Shown one piece after another: positions 24,327 through 33,185 of a stretch of DNA of 40,141 nt. The stretch's first letter is position 1. Each line of letters begins with the position of its first letter. Made by a program: the position numbers and the translations under genes. Source of the DNA: Polyangiaceae bacterium (GTDB lineage Bacteria; Myxococcota_A; Polyangia; Polyangiales; Polyangiaceae); the NCBI GenBank assembly GCA_020849655.1, contig JADLFU010000133.1:1-40141 (forward strand). Direction: 5' to 3'. The notes beneath the pieces were generated by a model. That model searched no databases, had not been told where the DNA came from, and was given only the letters and a program-made list of their open reading frames with translations.

Positions 24327-26149
24327 GCGTCTCGCGCCGCACCTGCGCCCTCGCCGCGGTCGCCGCGCTCACGGCGTCGCCCTCGCGCGCGCCGGCGCAG
24401 AGCGTGCCCGACGTGTCGCTCCAGGCAGACGCCCACGACGTCGAGGTCGGCGAGCCGGTGACGGTGACACTGACGGTGATGATCGACGGGGGCTCGGTCG
24501 GCTCGCCCAGGCTCTCCGCGCCGGCGACGGCGTCGGTGGACGGCCCGAGCGTGACGACACGCTCGCAGATGTCCATCGTGAACGGCCGCGTCACCCGCCG
24601 CGAGGGGTTCTCCGCCACGTGGCAGGTGACGCCGTCGCGCCCCGGCGCGCTCGAGATCGGGCCCGTCTCGTTTCGCTGGGACGGCAAGCAGAAGCAGGCG
24701 GGCAGCGTGCGGGTGACGGCGCACCCGGCGGGCAACGGCCCGCGGCTGCGAGGCAAGCGACGCCAGTCGAACCCGTTCGGGTTCCCGTTCTCGACGCCGG
24801 ACCTCGACGAGCGCCCCGCTCCCGAGCCGCCGCCGATCGATCCGTCGCTGTCGCTCGACGCGCCGCTCGAGCCGACGGCGTTCCTGCGAACGGTGCTCGA
24901 CAAGCCGCGCGCGGTCGTCGGCGAGCAGGTGACGGCGTCCGTGTACCTGTACGCGCAGCCGCGGGTGTTCCAGCCGCTCGATCCGCACGAACCCACCGCC
25001 CCCGATTTCTTCCAGCGGCCGATCCCCGGCGGCGAGGGCGAGGCCCACCAGCTCGTGCTCGGCGGCGCGCGGTGGACGGTGCAGCTCATCCGGCGCGTCG
25101 CGCTCTTCCCGCTCCACGCGGGCGACCTCGTGATCGGGCCGATGTCGGTCACGCTGGTGGGTCCGGGGTTCCGCGGAGGCGGCATCCGCGGCGGCCTGGT
25201 GCGCGCATCGAAGCCGACCGTCGTGCACGTCGAGGAGCCGCCGATCGCGGGGCGACCGCCCGGCTACGCGCTCGGCGACGTCGGCGACTACACGCTCACG
25301 GCGAAGGTCGAGCCGCGGGCGGTGCCGGTCGGCGGGAGCGTCGCCGTGCAGGTGATCCTGCGGGGCAACGGCAACGTGCCGACCCGCGTGCGCCTGCCGG
25401 AGGTGCAGGGCGTCGCGTTCACCGAGGCCGAGGCGCGCGAGTCGATCGACGCCGCCGCGGGGATCGTCAGCGGCAGCCGATCGTTCTCGTACGTCGCGCA
25501 GATCGACGCGCGCGGGACCGTGGACCTCGGCGCCGTGACCCTGCCGTTCTACGATCCGCGCGCCCGCGCCTACCGCACCGCGACGGCCAAGCTCGGCGTG
25601 GTGCAGGCCCACGGCGATCCTCCCGCCGCAGCGCCCGCGTCGTCGGGAGATCCGCTCGCTGCGCTCGCTCCGAGGGGCGCGCCCGCGCCCGCGCCCGCGC
25701 TGGCGGCGCCGCTCGGGGACCGCCCGTGGTTCTGGGCGCTGCTGCTGGGTCTCCCGTCGCTCGCGCTCATCGGCGATCTCGGCGCGCGCGGGTGGGTGAC
25801 GCTGCGCCGGCGCCGGAGGGAGCGCGCGCGCTCACCGGCGGCGGACGCGCGAGCGGCGCTCGCCCGCGTGAAGGCCGCGACGGACGACAGGTCCCGCGAC
25901 CGCGCCTGCATCGACGCGCTGCTCTCCGCCACCGAGGCCGCGTGCGGGGTCGCGCTGCGCGGCCTGACAGCCGCGGAGTCGGAGCCGGCGCTCACCGCCG
26001 CCGGGCTGCCGGAGCCGCTCGCAGCCGAGGTGCGCGACGCGCTCGCCGCGCTCGAGGCCCGCGCCTACTCGGGGGGGGATCCCGATCACGAGGCGCACGC
26101 GCGCGCGACCAAGCTGGTGTTGGTTTTGTTGAAGAGGGCGCGAGGGTGA
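24323..26149 (+). CDS. BatD-like protein (oxygen tolerance / aerotolerance family)
   Basis: 608 residues from GTG 24323 (GTGA overlap with the previous stop). The signal peptide ALAAVAALTASPSRAPAQ is followed by repeated Ig-like beta domains beginning VSLQADAHDVEVGEPVTVTL, a pattern characteristic of BatD N-termini (VSASVDRNxVxxGExFxL type). A later domain contains EPRAVPVGGSVAVQVILRGNG and LPFYDPRARAYRTA. A membrane helix near 468-488 (FWALLLGLPSLALIGDL) leads to a basic stop-transfer (LRRRRRER) and a cytosolic helical tail of ~110 residues. BatD acts with BatA-C in an envelope complex; the old link to aerotolerance is debated. The tail resembles that of the 410-residue protein two genes after DUF58. 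Confidence 0.9.
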   Translation: MSVSRRTCALAAVAALTASPSRAPAQSVPDVSLQADAHDVEVGEPVTVTLTVMIDGGSVGSPRLSAPATASVDGPSVTTRSQMSIVNGRVTRREGFSATWQVTPSRPGALEIGPVSFRWDGKQKQAGSVRVTAHPAGNGPRLRGKRRQSNPFGFPFSTPDLDERPAPEPPPIDPSLSLDAPLEPTAFLRTVLDKPRAVVGEQVTASVYLYAQPRVFQPLDPHEPTAPDFFQRPIPGGEGEAHQLVLGGARWTVQLIRRVALFPLHAGDLVIGPMSVTLVGPGFRGGGIRGGLVRASKPTVVHVEEPPIAGRPPGYALGDVGDYTLTAKVEPRAVPVGGSVAVQVILRGNGNVPTRVRLPEVQGVAFTEAEARESIDAAAGIVSGSRSFSYVAQIDARGTVDLGAVTLPFYDPRARAYRTATAKLGVVQAHGDPPAAAPASSGDPLAALAPRGAPAPAPALAAPLGDRPWFWALLLGLPSLALIGDLGARGWVTLRRRRRERARSPAADARAALARVKAATDDRSRDRACIDALLSATEAACGVALRGLTAAESEPALTAAGLPEPLAAEVRDALAALEARAYSGGDPDHEAHARATKLVLVLLKRARG

Positions 26150-26874
26150 CCTCGGAGGCGGACGCCGTCTCGGGGATCGCCGCGGCGCTGGCGGCGGGCA
26201 AGGTGCGCGACGCCATCGAGCAGGCGGAGGCCGCCGCCGACCGCGGCGTCACGCACCCGGATCTCGCCTTCGACCGCGGCGTCGCGTACGTCCGGCGCGC
26301 GCACGGCGCCGACTCGCGCCCCGGCGATCTCGGGCGAGCGGCGGCGGCGTTCGAGGAGACGCTCTCGCTGCGCCCCGGAGACACCGAGGCCGCGCGCGCG
26401 CTCGAGCTCGTCCGCGAAGAGGCCGCGCGCCGGCGCGCGCGCGCGGGCGGCACCGTCGACGTCGTGGAGGGGCCCGGCCTCGCCCGCACGGCCGTGACCG
26501 TGATGCCCGAGCCCGCGTGGGAGGCCATGGCGGTCGTCTCCAGCCTGGCCCTGGCCCTCGCGTGGCCTGCCCGACGCCTGCCTCGCGCCCTCCGCAGCGC
26601 GTACGTGATCGCGGCGGTGGCGGCGATCGCGCTCGGGCTCTCGGCGTCGGCGCTCGCGGTGCTGCGGCACACGCGCGCCACCGTCGAGGTCGGCGTGGTG
26701 ATCGACGACGTCGCGCGCCTCTCGTCACGCGATCCCCGAGGAGCGGTCGAGCTGCCCGAGGGCGCGAGGATCGACGTGCTCGGCCGCCAGGGCGCGGAGG
26801 TCCGGGTGCGCTGGGGCGGCCGCGAAGGGACGCTGCCCGCGACCGCCGTGCGCGTGATCGGGCGCGCGCGCTGA
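26146..26874 (+). CDS. TPR membrane protein with C-terminal SH3-like domain (BatE-like)
   Basis: 242 residues from GTG 26146, overlapping the BatD stop. Residues 1-100 hold two TPR-like repeats (AAALAAGKVRDAIEQAEAAA; LGRAAAAFEETLSLRPGDTE). Two hydrophobic helices follow at about 126-143 and 152-172 (YVIAAVAAIALGLSASALAV), and the last ~60 residues are a bacterial SH3-like domain (ARIDVLGRQGAEVRVRWGGR, EGTLPATAVRVI). This TPR, membrane, SH3 order is that of BatE-type proteins. It is the last gene of the seven-gene run; the convergent Cys-rich gene ends 26 bases away. Confidence 0.85.
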   Translation: MTSEADAVSGIAAALAAGKVRDAIEQAEAAADRGVTHPDLAFDRGVAYVRRAHGADSRPGDLGRAAAAFEETLSLRPGDTEAARALELVREEAARRRARAGGTVDVVEGPGLARTAVTVMPEPAWEAMAVVSSLALALAWPARRLPRALRSAYVIAAVAAIALGLSASALAVLRHTRATVEVGVVIDDVARLSSRDPRGAVELPEGARIDVLGRQGAEVRVRWGGREGTLPATAVRVIGRAR

Positions 26875-26900
26875 CGCGGCCCGATCGTCTCGGCCCCGGA

Positions 26901-29900
26901 TCAGGCGCGACGGCGGCGACGACGACCGAGCGCCGCGGCGACCAGCACCCCGAGCCCGCCGAGCGCCGCGGAGCTCTGGCCGCCGGGTCCGATCGCGCAG
27001 CCGCCCTCGGCCTCCGAGCCGTCGAGCCCGAACCCGCCGCTCGCGCCGCCCTCGGGCACACCCGCGCCCGTCGAGCCGGCGCTCGGCGCCGCGCCCGCGC
27101 TGCCCGCCTTCGCGCCGCCCGCGCCCGTCGAGCCGCCGGCCCCTGCCTTCGCGCCGCCAGTGCCCGACGCGCCGCTCGCGCCCGCCTTCGCCCCTGCTGC
27201 GCCCGACGCGCCGCTCGCGCCCGCCTTCGCCCCTGCTGCGCCCGACGCGCCGCCCGCCCCGGCCTTCGCGCCGCCCCCGCCCGACGCGCCGCTCGCGCCC
27301 GCCTTCGCGCCGCCCGCGCCCGACGCGCCTGCAGCGCCGGAGGCGCCGCCCGCGCCGCTCACGCAGGCGCCGCCGCTGCACAGGAGTCCGCTCGCGCAGT
27401 CCGCCGCGGTGACGCAGGTCGTCTTGCACTGGCCGTTGGCGCCGCAGGCGAAGTCGCCGCACGACTTCTGGGTCGGCGCGCCGCACTTGCCCCCGCCGTC
27501 GCACAGCGGCGCGCTGCTCTGCACGCCGGCCGAGCAGGACGCCGGACCGCACGCGACCGCGACCCCGGGGAAGGTGCACGCGTCGCCCTTCGTCCCGTCG
27601 CAGGTCGCCCCGCACGGGCCGGAGCCTGTGCAAGCCTGCTTGCCCGCGTGAGGCGCGCCGGTCACCGGCGCGCACGTCCCCAGCTTGCCGGGGACGTTGC
27701 ACGCCTCGCACTGCCCCCCGCACGAGGTCGCGCAGCAGACGCCGTCCGCGCACACGCCGCTCGCGCACTGCGCGGCGCTCTGGCAGTCCTTGCCGTCCTC
27801 CACCTTGGACTTGCAGATCCCGCCCGAGCAGAAGCTGCCGGGCTGACAGTCGACGTCCGTCACGCAGTCACCGGCGCACAGGCCCGTCACCGCGCACTGG
27901 AAGGCGCCGCACGACTGCTGCTGCGCGGGCGGGCAGCTGCCGGTGCCGACGCAGCTCGCCGCCAGCGTCGCCGTGGCGTTGGCGCAGCTGGCGGCGCGGC
28001 ACTCGACAGCGGCGCCGGGGAAGCTGCAGCCGTCCTTCTTCACGCCGTCGCACGCGCCGCCGCACGCCGAGCCGTCCGACGCGCACTGCGCGCGGGCGTT
28101 GTGCGGGGTGCCGGTGACAGCGGTGCACGACCCGACCGCGCCCGCGTTGTCGCACGCCTCGCACTGACCGTCGCACTTCGAGTTGCAGCAGACGCCGTCG
28201 ACGCAGTTGCCGGAGACGCACTCGCTCGCCTTCGAGCAGACCCCGCCGTCGACGATCTTGTCCTTGCACACCCCCGCCGAGCAGAACTTCGACCCGCCCT
28301 GACAGTCGGCGTCGACCGTGCAGTTGCCCGCGCAGGCGGCGCCCGAGCACTTGAAAGGCGCGCAGTCCTGGGTGGCGACGGCGGGACACTTGCCCGCGCC
28401 GTCGCAGGCCGCCGCGACGACCGCGACGTCGTTCGCGCAGCTCGGCGCGCGGCACGTCGTCGCCGCGCTCGGGTAGCTGCACGTCGCGGTGACGGCGCCG
28501 TCGCACACCCCGCCGCAGGGCGAGCCGTCGGTGACGCAGGCGGGGCGGGCGCCCCGCGGCGCGCCGGAGACCGGGCTGCACGTGCCGACCTTGCCGGGCT
28601 GGTCACAAGCTTCACACTGCCCGTTGCACGCGCTCCCGCAGCACACGCCGTCGACGCAGTTGCCCGACGCGCACTGGCCCGCGTTCTGGCAGGCGGTGCC
28701 GGGGTCGAGCTTCGGCTTGCAGATGTTCGACGAGCAGTAGAACCCGGGCGAGCAGTCGCTGTTGACGGAGCAGTCGCCCTTGCAAGTGAAGGCGTCCTGG
28801 CAGACGAACGGCGCGCAGCTCTGCGTCGTCAGCGCCGGGCACTTGCCCGCGCCGTCGCAGTTGGCGCCGATGGTCGCCTGGTTCGTCCCCGCGTCGCACG
28901 CGGCCGCCCGGCAGCTCGTGCTCCCGCTCGGGTAGGTGCACGCGAGCGTCTGCACGCCGTTGCACGCGCCGCCGCAGAGCGAGCCGTCCGTCGTGCACGC
29001 CGCGCGCGCGCCGTGGGGGGCGCCGGTGGCGGGCGAGCAGGTGCCCACCGAGCCCGGATTGTCACAAGCTTCACACTGCCCGGCGCACGCCTTGTCGCAG
29101 CACACGCCGTCGACGCAGCTGCCGCTCAGGCACTCCGTGGCCGCCTGGCACGCTGCGCCCGGGGCCTTCTTCGGCTGGCAGACGCTGGCGTTGCAGTACG
29201 ACGAGGCCAGGCAGTCGACGTCGGCGGCGCAGGAGGACTTGCAGGCCGTCGGGCCGCACACGTAAGGGTTGCAGCTGCTGGTGACCGCCCCGGGGCAGGC
29301 GCCGACCGCGCCGTCGCAGGAGGCCGCCTGCGTGGCGACGCCGCCCGCGCAGCTCGCCGCGCGGCAGGAGGTGCCGGCGGGCACGACCACGTCGGCCGGG
29401 CACAGGCCGTTGACGCCGCAGATCTCCTCGACGTCGCAGTTGCCGACCGCAGGACGACACACGGTCCCGGGCGTCGCGACCGCGTCGGCGGGGCAGTCGT
29501 TGCCGGCGCCGTCGCACGTCTCGGGGATGTCACAGCTCGCGCTCGCCGCGGGCCGGCAGACGGTGGCGTTGCCGAGCTTCACGTCGGCGGGGCACGCCGC
29601 GCTCGCGCCGTCGCAGACCTCGATGGCGTCGCAGACGCCAGCCGCGCCGCGGCACGGGGTGTTCGCTGGCGTGCGGGCGTCCGCGGGGCAGTTGTTGCCG
29701 ACCCCGTCGCAGCTCTCGGCCGGATCGCACGCGCCTGCGCTCGCGCGGCACTGGCCGGAGAGCTTCCCGTCGCCCGGGCAGGCCGCGGTGACGCCGTCGC
29801 ACACCTCGACCGCGTCGCAGGCGCCCGCGCTCGCGCGACACGTGGTGCCAGCGTTGCCCGCCGGGTGCTGGCACGCGTTCGCGGCGCCGTTGCACTGGTC

Positions 29901-30962
29901 GAGCGTGCATGGGTTGGCGTCGTCGGTGCACGGCGTCCCGTTGCCCTTCTTGCCGTCCGCGGGGCAGCTCGTCGCGCCGCCGCACGTCTCGGCCTGGTCA
30001 CACTCGCCCGCCGCCGCGCGGCACACCGTGTTCGCGGGCGCCGCGGGGTGCTGGCAGGTGTTGCTGACGCCGTTGCACTGATCGGTGGTGCAGACGTTGC
30101 CGTCGCTCGAGCAGGGCGTCCCGTTGGCGTCCTTGAGATCGGCGGGGCAGGTCGTGGCGCCGCCGCAGGTCTCGACCGCGTCGCACTCGCCGGCAGCGGC
30201 GCGGCAGACCTTGTTCGAGGCCGCCGGGTCGCACGTGCCGCCGCCGCAGGTGCCGGCGTGGCAGACGCCGAGGCAGGTCGGCGTGCCGCAGCACACACAA
30301 CCAGTGTCGCCGGGGCCGCAGTCGGTGCCGTCGCTGGCGACGCACTGGCTGTTCTCGCAGTTGTAGTCGTCGGCGCACGACTCGCCGAGCCCAGAGCAGG
30401 GGATGGTCGCGGTGAAGGTGCCGGTGACGGGCGTGTCGCCCGTGTTGTACGCCATGCAGTTGGCGTCGACCGCGTTCAGCGCGTAGGTGAAGGTGACGGT
30501 CACGTTGTTCGTCGCGTTCAGCGTGGCGCACGTGGGCACCGTGACGTTGACGGCCCACATCGGGGCGCTCCCCCCGCGGGGCGTCTGATGCACGAGGACG
30601 GACGCCGTCGCGCCGTTCCGCGTCGCGGCGGTGGGCGCCGTGCCGCAGTACGCCGTGTAGCCGGAGCCGCCATCGCTCAGCGTGACCCCCTGGTTGGCGC
30701 TGAGGTAGAACCCCGCGCGCGAGTGGCCCGATCCGAGCGCGCTCGCGCCGAACGTGTACGTGCTGGTCGTGCCGGGCGTGAGCGTCGACGGGATCGTGTC
30801 GGCGCGCGTGGCCCCGTTCGACGCGCCCTGGTGGCAGCCGCTGCAGGAATTGCTCGCGTCGTAGCCGCCGGCGAAGCCCTCCGATCGCCCGGCGGTGAGC
30901 AGCGCCACCGCCGAGATCGCCATCGCCCCCGCCAGCCCCCTCTGAAAATGACGTCGCATCAT
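26901..30962 (-). CDS. Giant Cys-rich surface protein: choice-of-anchor-V-like N-terminus, Cys repeats, MYXO-CTERM-like tail
   Basis: 1353 residues from ATG 30962 (ATG 30959 is possible). A signal peptide ends near residue 30 (EGFA). The N-terminal ~170 residues carry CSGCH (Cys40, Cys43, His44) and a beta-rich domain resembling choice-of-anchor-V/Reeler-like proteins, which have a similar CxxCH near the N-terminus. Then come about nine short repeats of the type (T)VCRAAAGECDAVETCGGATT with CPAD, followed by five long Cys-rich repeats containing CVDGVCC, GQCEACDxPG and GTCxPVTGAPHG. A Gly/Ala/Ser/Lys linker (about 1215-1300) leads to the tail: Cys about 32 residues from the end, a small-residue hydrophobic helix, and six Arg before the last Ala. 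That is the layout of MYXO-CTERM sorting signals. The protein is probably surface-attached after processing. Ligand unknown. Confidence 0.88.
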   Translation of the reverse strand: MMRRHFQRGLAGAMAISAVALLTAGRSEGFAGGYDASNSCSGCHQGASNGATRADTIPSTLTPGTTSTYTFGASALGSGHSRAGFYLSANQGVTLSDGGSGYTAYCGTAPTAATRNGATASVLVHQTPRGGSAPMWAVNVTVPTCATLNATNNVTVTFTYALNAVDANCMAYNTGDTPVTGTFTATIPCSGLGESCADDYNCENSQCVASDGTDCGPGDTGCVCCGTPTCLGVCHAGTCGGGTCDPAASNKVCRAAAGECDAVETCGGATTCPADLKDANGTPCSSDGNVCTTDQCNGVSNTCQHPAAPANTVCRAAAGECDQAETCGGATSCPADGKKGNGTPCTDDANPCTLDQCNGAANACQHPAGNAGTTCRASAGACDAVEVCDGVTAACPGDGKLSGQCRASAGACDPAESCDGVGNNCPADARTPANTPCRGAAGVCDAIEVCDGASAACPADVKLGNATVCRPAASASCDIPETCDGAGNDCPADAVATPGTVCRPAVGNCDVEEICGVNGLCPADVVVPAGTSCRAASCAGGVATQAASCDGAVGACPGAVTSSCNPYVCGPTACKSSCAADVDCLASSYCNASVCQPKKAPGAACQAATECLSGSCVDGVCCDKACAGQCEACDNPGSVGTCSPATGAPHGARAACTTDGSLCGGACNGVQTLACTYPSGSTSCRAAACDAGTNQATIGANCDGAGKCPALTTQSCAPFVCQDAFTCKGDCSVNSDCSPGFYCSSNICKPKLDPGTACQNAGQCASGNCVDGVCCGSACNGQCEACDQPGKVGTCSPVSGAPRGARPACVTDGSPCGGVCDGAVTATCSYPSAATTCRAPSCANDVAVVAAACDGAGKCPAVATQDCAPFKCSGAACAGNCTVDADCQGGSKFCSAGVCKDKIVDGGVCSKASECVSGNCVDGVCCNSKCDGQCEACDNAGAVGSCTAVTGTPHNARAQCASDGSACGGACDGVKKDGCSFPGAAVECRAASCANATATLAASCVGTGSCPPAQQQSCGAFQCAVTGLCAGDCVTDVDCQPGSFCSGGICKSKVEDGKDCQSAAQCASGVCADGVCCATSCGGQCEACNVPGKLGTCAPVTGAPHAGKQACTGSGPCGATCDGTKGDACTFPGVAVACGPASCSAGVQSSAPLCDGGGKCGAPTQKSCGDFACGANGQCKTTCVTAADCASGLLCSGGACVSGAGGASGAAGASGAGGAKAGASGASGGGGAKAGAGGASGAAGAKAGASGASGAAGAKAGASGASGTGGAKAGAGGSTGAGGAKAGSAGAAPSAGSTGAGVPEGGASGGFGLDGSEAEGGCAIGPGGQSSAALGGLGVLVAAALGRRRRRRA
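27070..27360 (-). repeat. Imperfect tandem repeats encoding the Ala/Gly/Ser/Lys linker
   Basis: Units of about 36-39 bases, such as the near-identical blocks around 27176-27211 and 27212-27250 on the plus strand, encode AGASGASGAAGAK-type peptides in the protein above. Such collagen-like low-complexity blocks expand and contract easily. Confidence 0.75.
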
Positions 30963-31020
30963 CGTGCCCTCTCGCGCAAGAACAAGCCCAACGCGATAGG
31001 AGCCGGAGACGTGACCTACG

Positions 31021-31746
31021 TCAAGGTTCTCCGGCGGCGCCCGCGTCGATCTCGACGGTCTCCTCGCTCACCTTGCGGCCCATGTCCCAGCGCGTGCGGC
31101 GCTCCTTGTCGCCCGATCTCCGCACCTCGACGCCGTGCAGCGAGCTCCTCGAGAACCAGCGCTCGGCGATGACGTTGCCCTGCGCGTCGTACTCGCGCTC
31201 CGGGCCGTCGAGCTGCCCGTCGTGGTCGTAGTAGGTGATCTTCACCTTGCGGCCCTCCTCGTCGAGCCACGTCCAGGGGCCCTGGCGCCGCCCGTTGAAC
31301 CACTGCCCGCGCTCGACCCTCCGCTCGTTGATCCTCGCCTCCCCCGGCCCGTGGAGGACGAGGCCGCCGTCGGCGTCGCGGTACGCGCACCCCGCGCCGG
31401 CGTCGCTCTCGGCGCGCTGGGTGCCCTCGGGGCAACCTCCGTCGGGCACGTCGAACGGCGGCGGGGTCTCCGACGCGATGACGAGCGGCGGCGCGGGGGC
31501 GTGCTCGTCCGGGCCGACCGAGGGGCGCGCCGCGGAGGCGATCACTCCCGGCGGCGCCGCCGGCTGGAACACCGGCACGACCGTCGAGGTCGACGAAGGA
31601 GGGGGCAGGGGGCGCGTCGCGCGCGACGAGGGCGCGCCTGGCGTGCCGCGCGGTGACGGGGTCGCGACGTAGAACGACACCGCCGCGGCGCAGACGATCG
31701 CGGCGCCGAGCAGGACGGGCGCGCGGACGTCACGACGGCGAGGCAT
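31021..31746 (-). CDS. Membrane-anchored MORN/YwqK-like repeat protein
   Basis: 241 residues from ATG 31746. Basic residues (MPRRRDVR) precede one hydrophobic helix (APVLLGAAIVCAAAVSFYVA), so the protein is probably anchored by its N-terminus. A Pro/Ser/Thr-rich spacer (about 30-100) and a paired-Cys segment (GGCPEGTQRAESDAGAGCAY) follow. The last ~130 residues are MORN-variant units: GQWFNGRRQGPWTWLDEEGR, KITYYDHDGQLDGPEREYDA, WFSRSSLHGVEVRR. These units are common in myxobacterial envelope proteins and do not reveal a substrate. There are 58 bases between it and the Cys-rich gene upstream on the map; the two may be co-transcribed (this gene first). Confidence 0.8.
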   Translation of the reverse strand: MPRRRDVRAPVLLGAAIVCAAAVSFYVATPSPRGTPGAPSSRATRPLPPPSSTSTVVPVFQPAAPPGVIASAARPSVGPDEHAPAPPLVIASETPPPFDVPDGGCPEGTQRAESDAGAGCAYRDADGGLVLHGPGEARINERRVERGQWFNGRRQGPWTWLDEEGRKVKITYYDHDGQLDGPEREYDAQGNVIAERWFSRSSLHGVEVRRSGDKERRTRWDMGRKVSEETVEIDAGAAGEP

Positions 31747-31815
31747 GACGCCGGATGTACCTCACCCGGCGCCGCCCGCGCACGCCGACCGTCCGATCGT
31801 CCGGCGCGTCGCCGC

Positions 31816-32400
31816 TCAGCGCGTCGCGCGCGGCGCCTCCGGGCCTCCCGAGAGCGCGACGTACGCCACCGGCACGGCGACGCCGACCGCGACCAGCACC
31901 GCGCCGCGGCCGAGCAGCCCCTTGCGCCCCGGTATCATGAACAACCCCGACAGAGCCAGGAACAGCAGGCCCGCGGCGTACGCGTCCGCGAAGTAGGTCC
32001 ACGCCTTCTTCCCGCGGTTCAGGTGCAGCCAGTTGGCGAGGCGCAGCAGCGGCCGCGCGGTCTGCCCTTCCTCGTGCACCGCGCCGGTCGTCGGATCGAC
32101 GTGCACCGTGCGCGCGTCGAACGACAGCTCGAGCCTGTCGTCGGCGACGCGGTCGATCGAGCGCGGCCTGTCCGCGATGCCCAGCCGGTCGAGCGCGACC
32201 TTCGCGATCTGCTCGTCGTCGCCGGCGATCGGTCCGCCGGTCTGGACGGTGCGCTCGTAGCTCCGAAAGCTCGGATCCCAGTCGGCGATGTGGTTCACCG
32301 CGAGGCCGGACAGCGCGTACACGAGCGTCAGGCCCACGGCGAGGTAGCCGAGGTCACGGTGCGCCGCGCGCACCCACGGGCGCAGGGCCGGGCGCTTCAC
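31816..32400 (-). CDS. PepSY-type transmembrane protein, partner of the molybdoenzyme
   Basis: 194 residues from GTG 32400, which overlaps the stop of the molybdopterin oxidoreductase (GTGA), so the pair is translationally coupled. The N-terminus RAAHRDLGYLAVGLTLVYAL is the first PepSY-associated membrane helix and is followed by LAVNHIADWDPS, a periplasmic PepSY domain (RLELSFDARTVHVDPTTGAV), then RLANWLHLNRGKKAW, a second helix (YAAGLLFLALSGLFMIPG) and a third (AVLVAVGVAVPVAYVAL). Conserved-type histidines occur in AHRDLGY, VNHIADW and WLHLNRG; in PepSY_TM proteins such residues are proposed heme or flavin-chain ligands. It is likely the electron-supplying membrane subunit. It ends the operon. 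Confidence 0.85.
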   Translation of the reverse strand: MKRPALRPWVRAAHRDLGYLAVGLTLVYALSGLAVNHIADWDPSFRSYERTVQTGGPIAGDDEQIAKVALDRLGIADRPRSIDRVADDRLELSFDARTVHVDPTTGAVHEEGQTARPLLRLANWLHLNRGKKAWTYFADAYAAGLLFLALSGLFMIPGRKGLLGRGAVLVAVGVAVPVAYVALSGGPEAPRATR

Positions 32401-33083
32401 GAATAACGCTCCTCCGTCCAGGGATCGGCGTGGTTGTGGTAGCCGCGCGTCTCCCAGTAGCCGGGCTCGTCCTTCGCGACGAACCGGACGCCCGTGATCC
32501 ACTTCGCGCTCTTCCAGAAGTAGAGGTCGGGCACGAGGCCGCGCACCGGCGCGCCGTGCGAGCGCGAGATCGCCCTGTCGTGCAGCCTGTGGGCGATCAT
32601 CACGCCGGGCCGCAGCGCCTCCGCGAGCCGCACGTTGGCCGTGTAGCCGTGCGCCGCCTCGAAGATCACGTGCCGCGCCGCCGCCTTCACCCCGGCCTTC
32701 TTCGCGAGCTCGCGCACGAGCACGCCCGTCGCCTTCACGTCGAAGCACGACCAGCCGGTCACGCAGTGCACGTCGACCGCGAGGTCGGCCTGGGGCAGCG
32801 CGAGCAGCTCACGAAAATCCACCTCGAACGGGCGCTCCACCTCTCCGTGCACCCTGAGCCTCCACGCCGCCGCGCTCGGATCTCCCGGCTCGCCGCCCAT
32901 CGGCTTCAACGAGGAGAGCAGGCGCTGCCCGGGCGGCAGCCGCGGTCTGCCGTCGGGGCGCCGCTCCTTCGCGCGGGGATCGTCGCCCGCGAGCACCGCG
33001 GTGCCGCCGAGCGCGGTGACGAGGGTGCCGGCGGCGGCGGCGAGCAGGAGGCGGCGGCGTTGCTGGGCGTCGGTCGGGGTCAT
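32397..33083 (-). CDS. Tat-exported molybdopterin-dependent oxidoreductase (sulfite-oxidase fold, MsrP/YedY-like)
   Basis: 228 residues from ATG 33083. The N-terminus has a twin-arginine signal, QQRRRLLLAAAAGTLVTALG, so the folded enzyme is exported. The oxidoreductase domain shows WRLRVHGEVERPFEVDFREL, the cofactor-binding VHCVTGWSCFDVK (the first Cys is the probable Mo ligand), AAHGYTANVRL, SRSHGAPVRGLVPDLYFWKS and AKWITGVRF. At 228 residues it is one short sulfite-oxidase-type domain without heme or dimerisation domains. MsrP repairs oxidised periplasmic methionines with electrons from the heme protein MsrQ; here a PepSY protein takes the MsrQ place, so substrate and electron route remain open. 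The 102-base gap to the divergent phosphate genes presumably holds both promoters. Confidence 0.9.
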   Translation of the reverse strand: MTPTDAQQRRRLLLAAAAGTLVTALGGTAVLAGDDPRAKERRPDGRPRLPPGQRLLSSLKPMGGEPGDPSAAAWRLRVHGEVERPFEVDFRELLALPQADLAVDVHCVTGWSCFDVKATGVLVRELAKKAGVKAAARHVIFEAAHGYTANVRLAEALRPGVMIAHRLHDRAISRSHGAPVRGLVPDLYFWKSAKWITGVRFVAKDEPGYWETRGYHNHADPWTEERYS

Positions 33084-33185
33084 CGGCGTGATCAGCCTAC
33101 GGGCGAGCCCCGCGCGGGGTTGCGCGGAAAGTTCGGGTGGCTCGGTGACACCGGGGCCAAGGTCCGGTAAGCGACGCGCACCCAC

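Noticed and set aside
26517-31172. Open frame of about 1550 codons on the plus strand
   Set aside because: It lies opposite the Cys-rich protein, whose ordered Cys repeats, signal peptide and tail are far better support; the plus-strand reading is Arg/Ala/Gly/Val-rich without motifs.
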